DNA of 64,000 bases from Hedera helix (Eukaryota; Streptophyta; Magnoliopsida; Apiales; Araliaceae): positions 31,042,221-31,106,220 of the forward strand of contig OX359282.1 of the NCBI GenBank assembly GCA_947179155.2. The letters run 5' to 3'. The notes under the pieces are model-generated. The model was given only the letters and a program-made list of their open reading frames with translations. It searched no databases and was not told where the DNA came from. Position numbers and translations under genes: made by a program. The stretch's first letter is position 1, and each line of letters opens with the position of its first letter. This document shows positions 61,626 to 64,000 of this stretch, in pieces.

Positions 61626-63161
61626 TTTTTATAAAATTTAAAGAACTAAATAAAAACATAAAAAAAATAATATTATAAAAAAGACAAAACAAAAATTAGC
61701 TTAAAAATTGAAAAACATTTTAGGATAAGTCAAAATGGCTTCAAAAATTGTTTATCCCATACCCTGTATTCCGGCTTTATTTATTAAATAATTTTATTGT
61801 CAAGTCATCATAGACTAATTAAAAAAATATTCTTAGTATTTAAAACTTTAATTTGTTTAGATCGAAAAAATAATATATTTGTTGTTCTAAATCATTTTCT
61901 ATTTTAGTCAATTCCTAAACGAGAGATGCACACCAGTTTTAAAGTATAATAAAGCAATTTAAAATACGTAACATATCATTACTTATAATATTTTAGGCGA
62001 AATGAAATGAATATTAACGTACCATCACTAATACAATTCTTCACAAACATATTTTAATCAGTCAGTCTCCTTTACTAACCTATCTTATACACCCAACTCA
62101 CGCACACCTGCATGCATGAAGAAGGGATGATTGATGGTCATCGAATATTTTTTCTTCCCAAACAATCGAATTCTTGTTCGTATGTGTTTGTAGTGATTTG
62201 TTTATTTGTAACTGAATTTGTCGCGGTGTCAAAAAAGATCATTGGTCAACCGTTTTGCTTTGATTATTCAAAGAAGTCAAAACGGATTACCTGAGTTTCG
62301 ATCATTTCTATCACTTTCTGACTCATGCTCCACTATTTTTTTATAACTTTTCCTTCTCGCAACATTGAGAATACCTCTTTGATCCATGAGAATCCGGATA
62401 GTACAACTGAAAATATAAAGTGGATGCAAATATGAAAACCCTAAAATAAAAAAATATGAAAAACCAACCAACTTAAAATCTGAGCAGGTTGGTAGCAAAA
62501 TACAATGATCCAAATATTCAATTTGAGCAACTCAAGGAGCAGGTATTTAGAAATATATGAACAGTACAAATCTTATTAATTGTCCATCATTCAATATGCT
62601 GTTTTGTATATTATCGTGTGTAAATTTTTTGTGTAAATAAAAATTGAGTGATAACTCATGATCGACAAAGTTAACTCACTAAAAATTGATCAATATCGAC
62701 TTTTTTTATAGGAGACTTGTCTCACTTTGTAAAAAAGTTTAGAGTAAAACTTCATCACAACTCGCTAATAATTAGGATGACTTAACACAATTAATTTTAA
62801 AATGTCTAATTGACTCAAATAAGGATAGCTGTATCTGTATAGATAACTACTGACTATTGATATATCATCAAAGGGCAAATCGAACACGCCAAGCCAGAGC
62901 GTCTGAGCCTACAATGAGTTGGGGTTGTGAGTATGTGAATGGAATTTTCAGCGATCATACAAAACACAAGAACAAATATCAATTGCAGTAAAAAAGTTTA
63001 TTCAGCTTGATGTTATACATAAATTGAAGCAATTCCAGATTATTGGCATGAATGTGGGCTACTTGAATATTAATGTCACAAGCCCAAAGATATGACATAT
63101 AGCTTCAGAGGCCCAAATCACAAGCTCATAACCCATTTATTAAAGAGTCGGTAAAGTGAAT
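61626..63161. other. Non-coding interval
   Basis: AT-rich; short open frames (for example 62112-62294) show no family motif. Downstream flank of the dioxygenase exon. Confidence 0.5.
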
Positions 63162-63422
63162 TTAAATCCTCAAATAGGACAGTGAGGGCTTTCCATCAAG
63201 GCCTGTCTGGTAGCGATGCTTGAGGAATTCCCTTATGGTAGTTTCTTTGTAGTGGGGGGGATTTTCTTCTGATAGCAACTCTTTTATTGGGCCATATAGT
63301 CTCGACGCACTCGCTTCCTGAAAATGCATTCTGAAAAAACTAGCCACCGACACTCTTTGGGTGCTTTTGTTGTTTGCCAGCACTCTGTGCCGGGCGCTTG
63401 TGAACTTATCATTGCTGATGAG
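63162..63422 (-). CDS. 2-oxoglutarate/Fe(II) dioxygenase, last exon (ACC-oxidase-homologue type)
   Basis: The terminal exon encodes LISNDKFTSARHRVLANN, then RVSVASFFRMHFQ, RLYGPIKELLSEENPP and a stop after YLRI. These match the C-terminal part of plant 1-aminocyclopropane-1-carboxylate oxidase homologues, soluble oxygenases of specialised metabolism. His in HRVLAN is the third iron ligand, and Arg and Ser in RVS bind 2-oxoglutarate. The exon begins at CAG|CTCATC (acceptor on the minus strand at 63423-63425), the usual intron position in this family. Upstream exons are not seen before the window end 578 bp away, so this is either the 3' end of a gene continuing beyond 64,000 or an isolated fragment. 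Confidence 0.75.
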   Translation of the reverse strand, partial: LISNDKFTSARHRVLANNKSTQRVSVASFFRMHFQEASASRLYGPIKELLSEENPPHYKETTIREFLKHRYQTGLDGKPSLSYLRI

Positions 63423-64000
63423 CTGCCCAAAAAACACTATAATATGTTTACTACAACCTGAGTTTCCAATTTTGCCCCACTTTTTAAAACATTTCCAATT
63501 ATATATTTCATTAATGGAAAGTGGTTACCCTTGGCTTTTATTTAGACTAAAATGCAAAAAATTCTATAATGATTTTATCATTCTTTGGAGATAATGTACA
63601 TAACTTTACAATATAGAAAATTTCTATCTCGTAATGCAATTAATAGTGCATAATTATCCGTTTGGCACTGCTAATTATATATTAAAGGATATAATTTTGC
63701 ACTTGTAATTGTACTTTAAGAGTGAAAATCGCTAATTAGAGTTTTGCATTTTAATTCTGTTCTACAATTAAAAAGAATCACATTCATTAAATTCCTTTTG
63801 CCCCACTCACAAAAAAAGTTTCATATTTTCATCATTATAATTTTATTATCATGTTGTCGCTATTAATTTTATTATAATATCTTCACTATTTGTAAAATGT
63901 GCAAATACATCCTTAGTATTGCAAAATAAGACCCTTTTGCGAGACAGATGGAGTATCAATATTGGAAACTTAACATAAAATGCATAGATTTACCAAATGA
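63423..64000. other. Possible intron or flank of the dioxygenase gene
   Basis: AT-rich, no coding segment recognised up to the window end. Confidence 0.4.

Noticed and set aside
62112..62294. 60-codon plus-strand frame starting with ATG
   Set aside because: Length expected by chance; no motif or neighbouring exon.

Overview
The window is AT-rich nuclear DNA of a flowering plant, probably a eudicot. The evidence is intron-containing SABATH-family methyltransferase genes, a 2-oxoglutarate dioxygenase exon, and plant-type transposons: Tat-lineage Ty3/gypsy, Ty1/copia, Tekay-like LTRs, CACTA, hAT and PIF/Harbinger. No bacterial-type operons, rRNA, tRNA or CRISPR arrays were seen.

Layout. Positions 1-47,000 hold a tandem array of two related SABATH genes, here called A and B, all on the minus strand, in the order A1-B1-T1-A2-B2-T2-A3-B3. 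T is a block of transposons. The A genes are spaced 17,745 and 21,904 bp apart. A2, A3 and B3 can be joined into complete four-exon genes of 357, 357 and 359 codons. A1 has exons 1-3, and its last exon lies beyond the left edge. B1 and B2 are pseudogenes that share the same Tat retrotransposon insertion in exon 2; B3 has the undisturbed site. B1 also carries a one-base insertion and a very young 1,994-bp LTR element in exon 4.

T blocks. T2 (24,562-38,433) holds a Tat-type gypsy element with one LTR (LTR, PBS, gag, protease, RT, two RNase H domains, integrase, antisense coiled-coil ORF). It runs, with no LTR between, into a second partial gag-protease-RT copy. That copy is cut off by a complete minus-strand Tekay-like LTR, which is followed by a copia-like LTR and other repeat-derived DNA. 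T1 (8,529-16,517) is the same block minus 5,956 bp, as expected from homologous recombination between the two gag copies. All gypsy reading frames are broken.

Positions 47,000-64,000 are single-copy and gene-poor. They hold a decayed CACTA transposon (47,597-51,430) with a MITE inside it, LTR-like DNA with short tandem repeats, a PIF/Harbinger MITE, two remnants of a 2-oxoglutarate dioxygenase last exon, a CACTA-type MITE, a 2.1-kb hAT-type element carrying ~330-bp tandem repeats, and a 567-bp tandem duplication.

How it fits together. The genes with a host function are the SABATH methyltransferases, which use S-adenosylmethionine to methylate a small acid; the substrate cannot be assigned here. 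The best candidate for something new is the gag-only LTR element at 5,320-7,313: identical LTRs, intact target-site duplication and one long intact ORF. The structural history of the T blocks is also worth attention.
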